Shown piece by piece: positions 16,779 to 31,952 of a stretch of 42,401 nucleotides of DNA. Under the pieces are notes generated by a model that saw only the letters and a program-made list of their open reading frames with translations, ran no database searches and was not told the origin of the DNA. The translations under genes were made by a program, and so were the position numbers. The stretch's first letter is position 1. The number at the start of each line of letters is the position of its first letter. This DNA is from an uncultured Clostridia bacterium (GTDB lineage: Bacteria; Bacillota; Clostridia; Oscillospirales; Acutalibacteraceae): contig CALWIW010000019.1 of assembly GCA_944380855.1 (NCBI GenBank), forward strand, positions 1-42,401, given 5' to 3'.

Positions 16779-18434
16779 TTACTTTTCAAATACCGCACCT
16801 TTTGCACCCGATGTTACAAGGCTTGCGTATCTCTTAATATATCCGGAAAGCTCTTTCTTCGGTGCTGTCCAGCTTTCTCTTCTCTTTTCAAGCTCTTCCT
16901 CGGAAACATCAAGCTCAAGTCTGCCGTTGTTTATGTCAACGGTAATCTTGTCCCCGTCCTTTATAAGTGCGATTGTTCCGCCTGCGGCAGCCTCAGGAGA
17001 CACATGACCTATAGCCGCACCTCTTGTAGCACCGCTGAAACGTCCGTCGGTGATAAGAGCCACGTCCTTGTCAAGTCCCATACCAGCCAAAGCAGAGGTA
17101 GGAGCCAGCATTTCTCTCATGCCCGGACCTCCCTTAGGACCTTCGTATCTGATAACAACTACGTCGCCCTTGTTTATTTTTCCGCCGAGAATTGCCTCGG
17201 AAGCTTCCTCCTCACTGTCAAAACAGCGTGCAGGACCTGTGTGGAACATCATTTCAGGGGCAACCGCTCCCTGTTTAACAACTGCTCCCTCTTTTGCTAT
17301 ATTGCCCTTGAGAACCGCAATACCGCCGTCTGGTCTTACAGGATTTTCCAGAGTCTTAATAATTTCTCCGTCTGCACCTTCGGAGTTTTTAATTCTGTCA
17401 CCTACTGTACCGCTTACGGTAAGGCAGTCTGTATGAATAAGATTTTTCTTTGAGAGCTCTTTCATAACCGCAGGAATACCGCCCACATTGTCAAGGTCGG
17501 TTATAAAAATCTTGCCGGCAGGGTTAAGCTTTGCAATCTGCGGAGTTGTTTTGCTTATCTTATCAATAAGCTCCAAATCAACGGGAACGCCCATTTCATA
17601 AGCAACCGCAGTCAAATGGAGAACAGAGTTTGTACTGCATCCCATAGCCATTTCACATCTCAGTGCGTTTTCAAAAGCGTCCTTTGTGAGAATGTCAGAA
17701 GGTCTGATATTTGCCTTTAAAAGCTCCATAACCCTCTCGCCTGCCTCTTTGGCAAGGCGGCGGCGTGCAGCCATTACTGCCGGAATAGTTCCGTTTCCGG
17801 GCAAACCAAGCCCGATAGCCTCTGTAAGACAGTTCATAGAGTTTGCCGTATACATACCTGAGCATGAACCGCAGGTAGGACAAGCGGCGGTTTCAATCTC
17901 TTTCAGTTCTTTTTCATCTATCTTTCCAACGGCATAGCTTCCTACAGCCTCAAACATTTCCGAAAGGCCGTACCTCTCCCCTTTATGCTGACCCGGAAGC
18001 ATAGGTCCTCCGCTTACAAATATGCATGGAAGATTAAGACGGCAGGCAGCAAGGAGCATACCCGGCACAATCTTGTCGCAGTTTGGAATAAATACAACAG
18101 CGTCGAGAGGATGAGCCGTAAGCATAATTTCTATAGAATCGGCAATAAGCTCTCTTGAGCAAAGAGAATATTTCATGCCCTTGTGGTTCATAGCAAGACC
18201 GTCGCATACTCCGATTGTTCCGAATTCAAAAGGAACACCGCCTGCGTTTCTAATTCCCGCTTTAACACAGTCGGCTATCTCGTCCAAATGCTTATGACCG
18301 GGGATATAGTCACTTTGTGCGTTTACAACTGCAACAAAAGGTCTTTTCATTTCATTTTCCGTAATACCCATAGCCTTTAAAAGAGAACGGTGAGGTGCTC
18401 TTGTAGGGCCGGATTTCATCAAATCACTTCTCAT
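16779..18434 (-). CDS. ilvD: Dihydroxy-acid dehydratase
   Basis: 551 residues, normal length. The iron-sulfur and substrate signatures are intact: [12 protein letters not shown] (about residues 116-127), [18 protein letters not shown] (about 190-207), and the C-terminal [20 protein letters not shown]. It dehydrates the dihydroxy-acid intermediates of isoleucine, valine and leucine synthesis. AAGGGAGG precedes the ATG. No other ilv or leu genes are nearby, so it is a stand-alone unit with its own promoter, leader and terminator. Confidence 0.97.
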   Translation of the reverse strand: MRSDLMKSGPTRAPHRSLLKAMGITENEMKRPFVAVVNAQSDYIPGHKHLDEIADCVKAGIRNAGGVPFEFGTIGVCDGLAMNHKGMKYSLCSRELIADSIEIMLTAHPLDAVVFIPNCDKIVPGMLLAACRLNLPCIFVSGGPMLPGQHKGERYGLSEMFEAVGSYAVGKIDEKELKEIETAACPTCGSCSGMYTANSMNCLTEAIGLGLPGNGTIPAVMAARRRLAKEAGERVMELLKANIRPSDILTKDAFENALRCEMAMGCSTNSVLHLTAVAYEMGVPVDLELIDKISKTTPQIAKLNPAGKIFITDLDNVGGIPAVMKELSKKNLIHTDCLTVSGTVGDRIKNSEGADGEIIKTLENPVRPDGGIAVLKGNIAKEGAVVKQGAVAPEMMFHTGPARCFDSEEEASEAILGGKINKGDVVVIRYEGPKGGPGMREMLAPTSALAGMGLDKDVALITDGRFSGATRGAAIGHVSPEAAAGGTIALIKDGDKITVDINNGRLELDVSEEELEKRRESWTAPKKELSGYIKRYASLVTSGAKGAVFEK

Positions 18435-18463
18435 CTTTCTAATCCTCCCTTAATTCAATTTAC

Positions 18464-18576
18464 GCCGCAGTCACCGGCAATCAGACGGCTTTTCTGCGGC
18501 GAAAGAATTTAAAGTTATAAATAAGCCAACGGCTTCTTTAAAAAAGAATTATAGCATAAACACAATGTATTTTCAA
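18464..18576 (-). promoter_or_regulatory. ilvD promoter and structured leader
   Basis: On the minus strand, TTGAAA (18571-18576) and TATAAT (18548-18553) have a 17-nt spacer. The leader, about 105 nt, contains AAGCCGTTGGCTT (18523-18535) and a larger stem of CGCCGCAG with CTGCGGCG (18464-18503). The second stem ends just ahead of the ribosome site. No T-run follows it, so translational or stability control is more likely than attenuation. Confidence 0.65.
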
Positions 18577-18641
18577 GATTTTTATTGTTAATATTCTTGT
18601 ACAGAATAATTAATTTAGAAATTATATAAACACTGAAACAC

Positions 18642-18665
18642 AAAAAGCCTGCGATAATTGCAGGC
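18642..18665 (-). terminator. Terminator after the XRE gene
   Basis: GCCTGC (18647-18652) pairs with GCAGGC (18660-18665), with the complement of AAAAA (18642-18646) giving the minus-strand T-run. Confidence 0.85.
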
Positions 18666-18686
18666 CTATAAAACACTTAATTTATT

Positions 18687-19025
18687 TTACCTTGAAGCGT
18701 TAATAAACACATCTAACAGTGCGAAAATCTTCTCTTGTTCAGCAGGCGGCAAAGCTTCTATACTTTCTGATAATCGTGTGCTCTTTATCTTATATCCGCA
18801 GTGGATTACATCTGCAAAAATATCATCGGCAGTACATTCCAGTGTATTTATAATAGAAACCAACTTATCAAGACGAGGAGAACTTTTTCCTCTTTCAATA
18901 TCTGACAAATAATTTGTGGATAACCCTATCTTCTCTGCAAATTCCTGCTGTGTATATCCCTTTTTCCTACGGATTATTTGAATACGCTTACCGATAAGCT
19001 TTTCAACACTTTTATCCTTTTCCAC
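18687..19025 (-). CDS. XRE-family transcriptional regulator
   Basis: 112 residues. The helix-turn-helix (about residues 11-66) includes RRKKGYTQQEFAEKIGLSTN and YLSDIERGKSSP. A short C-terminal helix follows, with LPPAEQEKIFALLDVF. An inverted repeat overlaps its promoter, pointing to self-repression. It lies just downstream of the glycosidase cluster on the same strand but is separated by the GH84 terminator, so it is a candidate regulator of that cluster only by position. Confidence 0.9.
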   Translation of the reverse strand: MEKDKSVEKLIGKRIQIIRRKKGYTQQEFAEKIGLSTNYLSDIERGKSSPRLDKLVSIINTLECTADDIFADVIHCGYKIKSTRLSESIEALPPAEQEKIFALLDVFINASR

Positions 19026-19053
19026 AGTTTAATTCACCGCCAATACCATTATC

Positions 19054-19082
19054 ATTATAGCTAATGTTAACAGCATTAGTAT
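19054..19082 (-). promoter_or_regulatory. Promoter with operator-like inverted repeat
   Basis: A minus-strand TATAAT (19054-19059) lies beside CTAATG (19061-19066) and CATTAG (19074-19079), an inverted repeat placed in the promoter spacer. The -35 region is weak. This suits an XRE self-regulated promoter. Confidence 0.5.
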
Positions 19083-19274
19083 AAATGAAACTCAGACAAC
19101 AATACACAAGATAATAGCGAATATATCATGCTTTTATCGTTACTAAAATAAATTATAAGTTTTTGTATTTGCTTAAAAATCTTCTCGCAGTAAGTAATCC
19201 GCCTTAAATTTCTGTTAGGTCTATTTTGTGATATTTTGGAGTCCCAAAACTTCACACAACTTTTACAAAAGAAT

Positions 19275-19312
19275 AAAACTAAACGGCAGCCTACCGTTAT
19301 GGCAAGCTGCCG
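19275..19312 (-). terminator. Terminator after the GH84 gene
   Basis: CGGCAGC (19284-19290) pairs with GCTGCCG (19306-19312). On the minus strand a T-rich stretch follows. The rest of 19083-19346 shows nothing else. Confidence 0.8.
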
Positions 19313-19346
19313 CTCTGCTAATCTAAGGCTTTCGCCCGATTTCAGT

Positions 19347-22300
19347 TTACTGAACTATTTCGTAAACATTGATTTCAGCGGCACTGATAAATGCGTTAGC
19401 TGTATCTCCTACTGTTGAAGTTGCAACAAGTCTGATTCTGCGTGCATTAACCTGAACAAATTCTGCTGATTTCTCATTTTTGTTGTTTGCCCATGTACCT
19501 GAACCGCCTTTAACCTCTACGAAATTATCTCCCTCAGCTTCTGTGCTATACATCAACTTATATCCTGTGATTGTACCATTGGAGCTTGAGTCTGTTCTCG
19601 GTAAATATGTAATCTTATTTACATATCTGTTCTGTCCCAAATCAATGTCGATGTAGTTATCTACGCCGTCCTCACCGATTGTAGGAAGAGGAGACTCTGT
19701 AGCCCACTTTGTGTGCCACCATGTTCCTGTATTTCCGTCAATGGCAAGCTCTGCTTCATTTCCTGCATGGACGTTAGGTGCAGTTGCTGTAAGAGCAGAC
19801 TGGTCAACCTTTACAGTTTCGCCTTTCATAACAAGGCTTTCAATTGCATCCTGAAGCTGTGCTACTGCCTCTTCTGACTGCTTAACTGTCAAATCTAAGG
19901 CAGCGCTTTCTTCAATTTTAGTCAATACTTCTGTGAACACTGCGGCGGACTCATCTGTATAAAGAGTTGTATCTATCTCTTTTGCCTCTGCAATCAAAGC
20001 ATTAAGCTCTGTCTTATCAGCAAGTTTTTCTACAAGACCTTCTACTGCGCTCTGGAGAGCTGTCAAAGCCTCCTGTACGTCCTGCTCTGTAGCTTCTGCA
20101 AAGATGATTACACCCTGAGCGTTGTCTCTTGCTTCTGCAAATGCTGCAAAGCTATCCTCTGTGTAGTATTTTGCCTCGTAGTCCTTAACCTCGTTGTAAA
20201 GAGCTGTCAAAGCGCCTTTGTCAACTGTTGACTGAGCTTCGTCTGTAACTATGAACATTTCATAGATTTCAGGAATTACGTCTGCCCACTCAAACTTAAT
20301 CTCGAATACGTTTTCAACGTCTTCAGGAATTGCAATCTTGTTAAGGCTTCCTGACAATGTTCCGATTTCCTGCCATGTGTCCGCACCTGTTCTTATCTTA
20401 ACAGTTGCATTTGAGATAGTTGCAGGGTTCTGTACAACTGTAATATCTGTTACAGCATTTGTGTTTTCAGATACTTTGTAGGAAAGGCTGCTGTTAGCTG
20501 CGGAAGAAATATAGCTTGTAGCCAAATCGCCGTCCATCATCTTTTCAGCCTCATGGCTTGCCTGCTCAACAGCTCCTGCAACATATGTTGGGTTGTTGAA
20601 AACAGGTCTGTACTCGTTATCGTTAAGTTCAAATTCGCAGAAACGAACCCACTTCTCGGAAGCTCCTGCATCGGATGTAAGCTCAACCTTGATGTATCTT
20701 GTTGGAAGACCGCCGATTTCCTCGTTCTTTACAGAATAGTAGGAGATGAGGTAGTTGTGGTTTCCGTAGATTTCGCCGATTTCCTTATCTGTTGTACCGT
20801 CACCGATTGTGATAACATTTGTCCAGTCAGTTCCGTTTTCTGAAATAGAGATTATACCGTTTCTTATATAGTCGTTTTCGCCATCGTAAACAATGAATTC
20901 AAGCTTGTTAAGGTCGATTGTCTGACCCAAATCGTATGTGAAGTACTTGCCTGCTGCCTGAGCATTCTTAAACCATGCCTTTGTACCTCTGTTATAGTCA
21001 AATGCATTTGCTGCACCCTCAATAGTTGTAAAGTTTGTATCTGATACGTAAGGAGCAACTATTTCATCGGACTTAACCGTAAGAGCTGTGAAATTAAATG
21101 TAGCGTCAGCTTCGCCCTTGTTGATATATCTGATATATCTTGCATTAACTTCGCCGCCCTTGTACTCGCTCCACTCTACTGCGTTTTCTGATACTTCGAT
21201 TACAACGCCCTCTGGAGCTTCAACGCCTTCAATAGAAATGACGTCACGGATTCTTGGGAGTACGATTCCGATGTACTGGCCGTTCTTCAAGGTGATTTCC
21301 TTGTTGATTGTCAGAACGCCTGTATCTGTTGTAAACTCTGTGGCTGAAGCTGCAAGTGTTGGGATATTTGTGTATACGCTGCTTGATGATGACGCTGTTG
21401 GAGCATAAACGTCAAAGCTTCTGAATGCAGACCACTTGCCTGTATCCTCAAGAACTCTGAGACGGATATACTTAGCTGTAACATTCAATGAAGAAGCGTC
21501 GAAAGTAATTTCCTTTCTTCCGTCCTCAAATCTCATAAGCTCTGTATATGTTTCGCCGTCTGTTGAATACTCAATAACGCCCTTTGCGATAATATCGCCG
21601 TGAGAAGCGTCCTTACCCTGGAGAATTCTGATTTCTCCGATTGGCTTAGCCTCATCAAGCTCGATTCCAATCCACTCGCCTGCTCTGAGGTTGTCGCCTG
21701 CTGTGCTGTACCAAATATATGTGGTATCATTTCCATCGATAAGGTTATTGTCACTCTTATCTCCGTTGCTTCCTTCATATCCGTCTGTATAACCTGAAGA
21801 CTTAATAACGCCCTTAGCTGTGTATCTCTCAACTGAGTTGTAGTTCGGGTCAATAATTGCAAGAACCTTTGGTGAAAGCTCGTTGCTGAGTTTTGTTACG
21901 AACGGAATAATTCTCTTTGCACCGGCCTGAACCATTTGAACAGCGTCTTTGTTCTGAACAGGACAGTTCTTGGATTTTGTCAAAGCAGCGGAAGCCTCAA
22001 GGTAATTTGCACAAGCTGCTTCATTGTTATTTTCAGCCAGAGCAATTCCTGTCTTTACAAAGCCGATAGCTGCCTGGGAAATGTATTCCATTGAGTTGAG
22101 CCATGGCTCAATCTCTTTCTTAAGATTTACGTTTGTTCCATTTTCTCTGTATTCATTTACAGCAGCAATAATCTTTTCAAACTCTGCAACAACTGCGTCG
22201 CCCTTTTCTTTTATCTGAGCAACATCGCCGCTTGTAAGAGCTGCGTTAAATGCATCGAGGAACGGTTTAAGTTCTTCTGACTCCTGGAGAACAAGTCCGT

Positions 22301-23942
22301 GTGTATTCGGGCTTGGGTCGGAGTTGTGCTTTGCAAACTCATAAAGTGCGTCCGGTGCACCATCGTCAACATACTTGAAGCTGTCCTGCCAGCTCTTGTC
22401 TGCATCAAATGTATCTCTGTTCCATGTGTAGTCGGCAACAGCAAAGATTGAAAGTTTAGAAGCCTCTGCCTGCTGCATTGGGTTGGTAAGAATTCCGGTA
22501 AAGCCTGTTACGCCTTCACCTAAAACTTCTCCCTTACCCATAACCAAACGAACCTTGTTAATGTCGTTTACAGGCCAGTTAAGCCACATGAAAGCTTCTC
22601 TTCCTGCTATCTGCTTAAAGTAGTCAAAAGTACCCTGGGTTACCCAGCCGCATACAGAGTCACCTGTCCACATTACCTGAACCTGCTCAGGCATACCGTC
22701 CATCAAATCAGCAAAATACTGAGCGTTTGACCACGCCTTGTTGTAGCCCTGGGGAACAAAGATAAGGTCGTAAACGTCGCCCTTCTCTTCGCACCATGCC
22801 CACATATCCTTGCAAATTCTGTTCTGGATTGAAACAGGGCTGGAAGCGTCGTCAGCAAGGATACCGAACTGTCTTACACCTATGCTGTAAAGCTGTTCAA
22901 ACTTAGCCTTGATTGTTTCAAGTCTTTGGTCATAGTTTGCTTCTGTAATGGCATTATACATAAACGGATGGATTGACCATACAAATTTGCACTTAGATGC
23001 ATTTCCTGCGTCTACCATCTTCTTCATTTCCTGCAGTCTGTCCTCAGGATAAATCTCTGTCCACTTTGCACTGTGGTAAGCATCGTCCTTTGGAGCAAAT
23101 ACATATGTATTTGCCTTGAATTTTCCGCCGAATTCCATAAGGCTTATTCTGTCCTCATCGGACCAAGGAATACCGTAGTAACCCTCAATAAAGCCTCTGA
23201 ACTGAGCGTCGGAATAATCCTCTACAGTAAGAGTTTTTACTTCCTTTGTTTCGGCACACTGTTCGAGAATAAGCTCTAAGGTAGAAACACCATGGAATGC
23301 GGCGTCCGTATCCTTACCTATAACTGTGATTTTGTTATTCTCAATTTTTAAAATATAGCCGTCGATTTTGTCATAAAGGTCAGGATAAACTGTGGGCTTC
23401 AAATCGCTGCCTTCAGTCACTGTAGTTGACGGCTTTTCATATATCTCAGCAGCTACAAGCTGAATATATGTTGCGTCAGATACAGAAACTGTCTGGTCAC
23501 TGTTTATATCTGCAACCTTCTCATTTACTGCTGTTTCGTTTATTCTGATAAGATATTTTTGGATCAACGTTGCGTCATTGATATTTATTTCGCCGTTTTC
23601 GTCAACGTCTCCCAAAATTACACTTTTGTCAACCTCACCGTTAACAGCTATCAAAACTTCCAACGCGTCTGAGGAATCTTCAACGGTAAAACCGTTGTCC
23701 GCAAACGCACTTTCGGCATGATTAACCGTTGCTTCGTCAATACTGCTTGAAAATTGCAAATTAACCTTATTAAGACCAATCTGTTCTCCGTCATAGGTAA
23801 TACTCTGAGGAACAGGATAAATCTCATAGGTCTCATCACCTTCTACGGCTCCTGTGTCCTCTGCACTTGCCGTGCCCATTACGCTGAACACAGAGCTAAT
23901 CATAGCCGCACTCAATAACAAGCTTAAAATTTTCTTCTTCAT
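19347..23942 (-). CDS. GH84 beta-N-acetylglucosaminidase with internal dockerin, CBM32 and FIVAR modules
   Basis: 1531 residues, secreted (signal peptide about 1-27). The N-terminal GH84-type domain (40-105 and 186-240) is split by two dockerin repeats (about 110-165; first loop DVDENGEININD). The catalytic barrel starts at FRGFIEGYYGIPW (about 248), with the acid pair D364-D365 in FGILADDASS. Next come a helical region, a CBM32-like domain (about 715-860), further beta modules, two FIVAR repeats, and a last CBM32 (about 1380-1531). It should remove terminal GlcNAc from glycans outside the cell. There is no LPXTG or membrane anchor, so surface attachment would depend on the dockerin. It lies 108 bp after the GH2 gene. 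Confidence 0.93.
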   Translation of the reverse strand: MKKKILSLLLSAAMISSVFSVMGTASAEDTGAVEGDETYEIYPVPQSITYDGEQIGLNKVNLQFSSSIDEATVNHAESAFADNGFTVEDSSDALEVLIAVNGEVDKSVILGDVDENGEININDATLIQKYLIRINETAVNEKVADINSDQTVSVSDATYIQLVAAEIYEKPSTTVTEGSDLKPTVYPDLYDKIDGYILKIENNKITVIGKDTDAAFHGVSTLELILEQCAETKEVKTLTVEDYSDAQFRGFIEGYYGIPWSDEDRISLMEFGGKFKANTYVFAPKDDAYHSAKWTEIYPEDRLQEMKKMVDAGNASKCKFVWSIHPFMYNAITEANYDQRLETIKAKFEQLYSIGVRQFGILADDASSPVSIQNRICKDMWAWCEEKGDVYDLIFVPQGYNKAWSNAQYFADLMDGMPEQVQVMWTGDSVCGWVTQGTFDYFKQIAGREAFMWLNWPVNDINKVRLVMGKGEVLGEGVTGFTGILTNPMQQAEASKLSIFAVADYTWNRDTFDADKSWQDSFKYVDDGAPDALYEFAKHNSDPSPNTHGLVLQESEELKPFLDAFNAALTSGDVAQIKEKGDAVVAEFEKIIAAVNEYRENGTNVNLKKEIEPWLNSMEYISQAAIGFVKTGIALAENNNEAACANYLEASAALTKSKNCPVQNKDAVQMVQAGAKRIIPFVTKLSNELSPKVLAIIDPNYNSVERYTAKGVIKSSGYTDGYEGSNGDKSDNNLIDGNDTTYIWYSTAGDNLRAGEWIGIELDEAKPIGEIRILQGKDASHGDIIAKGVIEYSTDGETYTELMRFEDGRKEITFDASSLNVTAKYIRLRVLEDTGKWSAFRSFDVYAPTASSSSSVYTNIPTLAASATEFTTDTGVLTINKEITLKNGQYIGIVLPRIRDVISIEGVEAPEGVVIEVSENAVEWSEYKGGEVNARYIRYINKGEADATFNFTALTVKSDEIVAPYVSDTNFTTIEGAANAFDYNRGTKAWFKNAQAAGKYFTYDLGQTIDLNKLEFIVYDGENDYIRNGIISISENGTDWTNVITIGDGTTDKEIGEIYGNHNYLISYYSVKNEEIGGLPTRYIKVELTSDAGASEKWVRFCEFELNDNEYRPVFNNPTYVAGAVEQASHEAEKMMDGDLATSYISSAANSSLSYKVSENTNAVTDITVVQNPATISNATVKIRTGADTWQEIGTLSGSLNKIAIPEDVENVFEIKFEWADVIPEIYEMFIVTDEAQSTVDKGALTALYNEVKDYEAKYYTEDSFAAFAEARDNAQGVIIFAEATEQDVQEALTALQSAVEGLVEKLADKTELNALIAEAKEIDTTLYTDESAAVFTEVLTKIEESAALDLTVKQSEEAVAQLQDAIESLVMKGETVKVDQSALTATAPNVHAGNEAELAIDGNTGTWWHTKWATESPLPTIGEDGVDNYIDIDLGQNRYVNKITYLPRTDSSSNGTITGYKLMYSTEAEGDNFVEVKGGSGTWANNKNEKSAEFVQVNARRIRLVATSTVGDTANAFISAAEINVYEIVQ

Positions 23943-23972
23943 TATCTCACTGTCCTTTCTTGTTTATTTATA

Positions 23973-24001
23973 CACAGCAGTCCAAAAGCAGGACCGCTGT
24001 G
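23973..24001 (-). other. Intergenic stem-loop between GH2 and GH84 genes
   Basis: CACAGCAGTCC (23973-23983) pairs with GGACCGCTGTG (23991-24001), with one G-U pair. No clear T-run follows on the minus strand, so it may be a processing or stability element, or a leaky terminator that tunes GH84 expression. Confidence 0.6.
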
Positions 24002-24050
24002 CATTAAACAACTTTAGATTAATAAACTATCCTCTTGCACTAATCTTTTG

Positions 24051-29762
<5,712 letters not shown>

Positions 29763-29766
29763 TTAT

Positions 29767-29787
29767 ATCCGAATTAAAAATCCGAAT
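29767..29787 (-). promoter_or_regulatory. Direct repeat upstream of the GH2 gene
   Basis: Two copies of ATCCGAAT (29767-29774 and 29780-29787) are 13 bp apart and lie 47-67 bp before the GH2 start. A TATAAA-like -10 (minus strand) touches the nearer copy. This could be a regulator site. Confidence 0.4.
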
Positions 29788-29812
29788 GTAAATCCATGAT
29801 TAATGCATTTCT

Positions 29813-29913
29813 CGGTACTTTATTTTATAAGCAAAAGCCATATTTACTGACAAAATAAAATACCGAAATTTTTCTGCAAAGCAGAGCCAAATTATAAAGA
29901 CTCTGCTTTGCAG
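29813..29913. other. Two strong intergenic hairpins
   Basis: CGGTACTTTATTTT (29813-29826) pairs with AAAATAAAATACCG (29852-29865). CTGCAAAGCAGAG (29874-29886) pairs perfectly with CTCTGCTTTGCAG (29901-29913). They fill the gap between the dockerin gene and GH2. Neither has a good T-run on the minus strand, so their role is unclear. Confidence 0.7.
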
Positions 29914-29955
29914 TTTATTTATTTAATTAAATATGTATTAATTGTTATCGGCAAA

Positions 29956-31520
29956 TCAAGATAACTTTGCCGGAGCAAGTATATCAATAATACCTACAAC
30001 ATACTTTTGAATTTCTGTTGCGTCTGCAACATCTACGCCGTCATCACCGTTTGTGTTTGCTACAGCTTCGTCAAACTCTGCTGTTTCAGCAAGCATACCA
30101 ACACAGTAAAGCTGAATCATCGTTGCATCAGCTACAGTGATTTTACCGTTTTTGTTTACGTCACCTGTCATTATTCTTACAGTCCACGCAGCGTTAAGCT
30201 CTTCTATCATAGCTGCAAGGCTTTCGCTTGTTGCTTCTGAATTTTCAAGAAGTGCCTCAGCCTCTGCTGTTTTCTCTTCCAATGCGGTTACGTCAGGCTG
30301 ATACCAAATATTATTTGTATCTTCCTTAATTTCCTGAAGCTTTGCCTTTGCTTCAGCAACAAGAGCTGTAAGCTCTGCCTTATCTTCACGTTACCGGTAG
30401 GCTCACCCGGATTGCCTGTACCCCACGTTCTTACGCCGGATTTACCTGCCGGCAAATCAAGCTGAGGAATTTTTCCGCTGTAAACGACTGTGTAATCATC
30501 TGCCGTCTTTTCCTTAATAAGAATACGGATATTAGCACCTGTGTACTCAACTCTTATGTTGTATGTAACATTTTGCTTAATAGAATAACTGGCATTAATG
30601 GGACCCCAGTCTGCCGCTCCGCCAACTTTCCAAGACCATGAACCGTCATAGCATATTCCTGCATAATTGGTATTATCTGTATACCTGAAGATAAGGCCCC
30701 ATCTTCCTACGCCGCCAAGGTCGGTAAGCTCTGCTTCAATAAATCCGTCGGGGATAGCATCGGACATATTATCAATTGCCAAGGTATTATTTTTACCTTT
30801 AAAAACAGCATAGCCATCTGCACCCTCGCCGTATGTGTAATCTACGGTACCTTCACCCTGCTTAATCTGGAAGTCGCCTTTTCTGTTTTCATCTGTAAAA
30901 GTAACAATATAATTGCCGTTTTCATCTGTTTCTCTTACAGGGGGCTGAGGCACATCTTCTCCCTCGCCGATTTCAGAACCGATTACTCCAATTTCAGCCG
31001 CAGAAGTAGTTATGTTATAGCCGTCGTTCATTGTTTCATCAGATTTTATTCTGATGTATCTTACTTTGTACGGACCGAATGAAACCGTCTTTACGTTATT
31101 GTTTCTTTCCCATGAACCGGAAGCAACCTGTGTAAGGTTTTCCTTTGTAAGACCTGCATATATTGTATATTTTACTATTGTTCCGTTTATAGCCGGAGCG
31201 GATCTGGGAGTATATCTGATTCCGGTTACTTTATACTCTCCTCCCAAATCAATATCAACATAATGGTTGTCATATCCCTTTGCATCTTCGCTTCCAGGTG
31301 TATAATCAGTTTCCCACATTGAGCCTGTATTATCGTCAAAAGCGTTTGAAATAGGCGTTGACGGGTACTGGCTTCCGGCGGTTATAGTCATACCGGCGGG
31401 GTTAAGCTCATCTGCTTCCCTTGCGGCAACAGTGCTTACAGCTCCTGTTGCCAGGCATGACATTGCCATAACTGCTGACAAAACAAAAGCCAAAAGCTTT
31501 TTAGGTGTCGATTTACCCAT
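29956..31520 (-). pseudogene. Secreted CBM32/lectin-like/FIVAR/dockerin protein, frameshifted
   Basis: The reading frame starts at 31520 (MGKSTPKKLLAF, signal peptide; GAAAGGG upstream). It encodes a CBM32-like domain and then a jelly-roll, LamG-like domain. Near 30384-30386 the frame shifts; adding one A (GTGAAGAT to GTGAAAGAT) restores a continuous FIVAR module and dockerin (loops DVNKNGKITVAD and NTNGDDGVDVAD) to 29956. No catalytic domain is visible. It may be a real inactivating mutation, a sequencing error, or a non-catalytic scaffold partner. The open frame upstream of 31520 is probably leader. It precedes the GH2 and GH84 genes on the same strand. Confidence 0.8.
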
Positions 31521-31683
31521 AAAAAACACCCTTTCATAATTTGCGTTCGGTACAAATCCGACCAATATACCTAAAGTGATTTTAAAAAAGCACGGCAAGT
31601 TTATTTTTAACTCAGGTATAAGGCACAATACATTCTCCGGACTGGTTTTTAAATCACACAAAGAACATATTATACACACATTA

Positions 31684-31712
31684 ATCATAACACAACTACA
31701 GTTTAAGTTCAA
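31684..31712 (-). promoter_or_regulatory. Candidate promoter of the dockerin gene cluster
   Basis: On the minus strand, TTGAAC (31707-31712) and TATGAT (31684-31689) are 17 nt apart. A leader of about 160 nt would follow. The rest of the AT-rich gap 31521-31952 shows only a TATAAT (31909-31914) 39 bp before the methyltransferase start on the plus strand. Confidence 0.5.
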
Positions 31713-31952
31713 GTATCAGAATAAAATAATATAATTTTTATTCTAATAAACAGAAAATAATATTATAATTTAAACAAAACATGGCACTATTTTTTCTTTT
31801 TTCTATAAAATAACATAAATATAATTGAAAATAACGTATATTTTTTATGATACTGTCAAAATTTAATAAACTTAACATTAAATATGGTGATTTATTTTTA
31901 AAATATGATATAATTTATACATATAACTTACAAAAAGGAGAACAGCCGCAAA

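Noticed and set aside
16662..17453. 263-residue open frame on the plus strand
   Set aside because: It is antisense to ilvD, which is full length with all motifs.
31521..31712. 64-residue N-terminal extension of the frameshifted dockerin protein
   Set aside because: The signal peptide starts at 31520 with a ribosome site; the extension reaches into a promoter -35 box.
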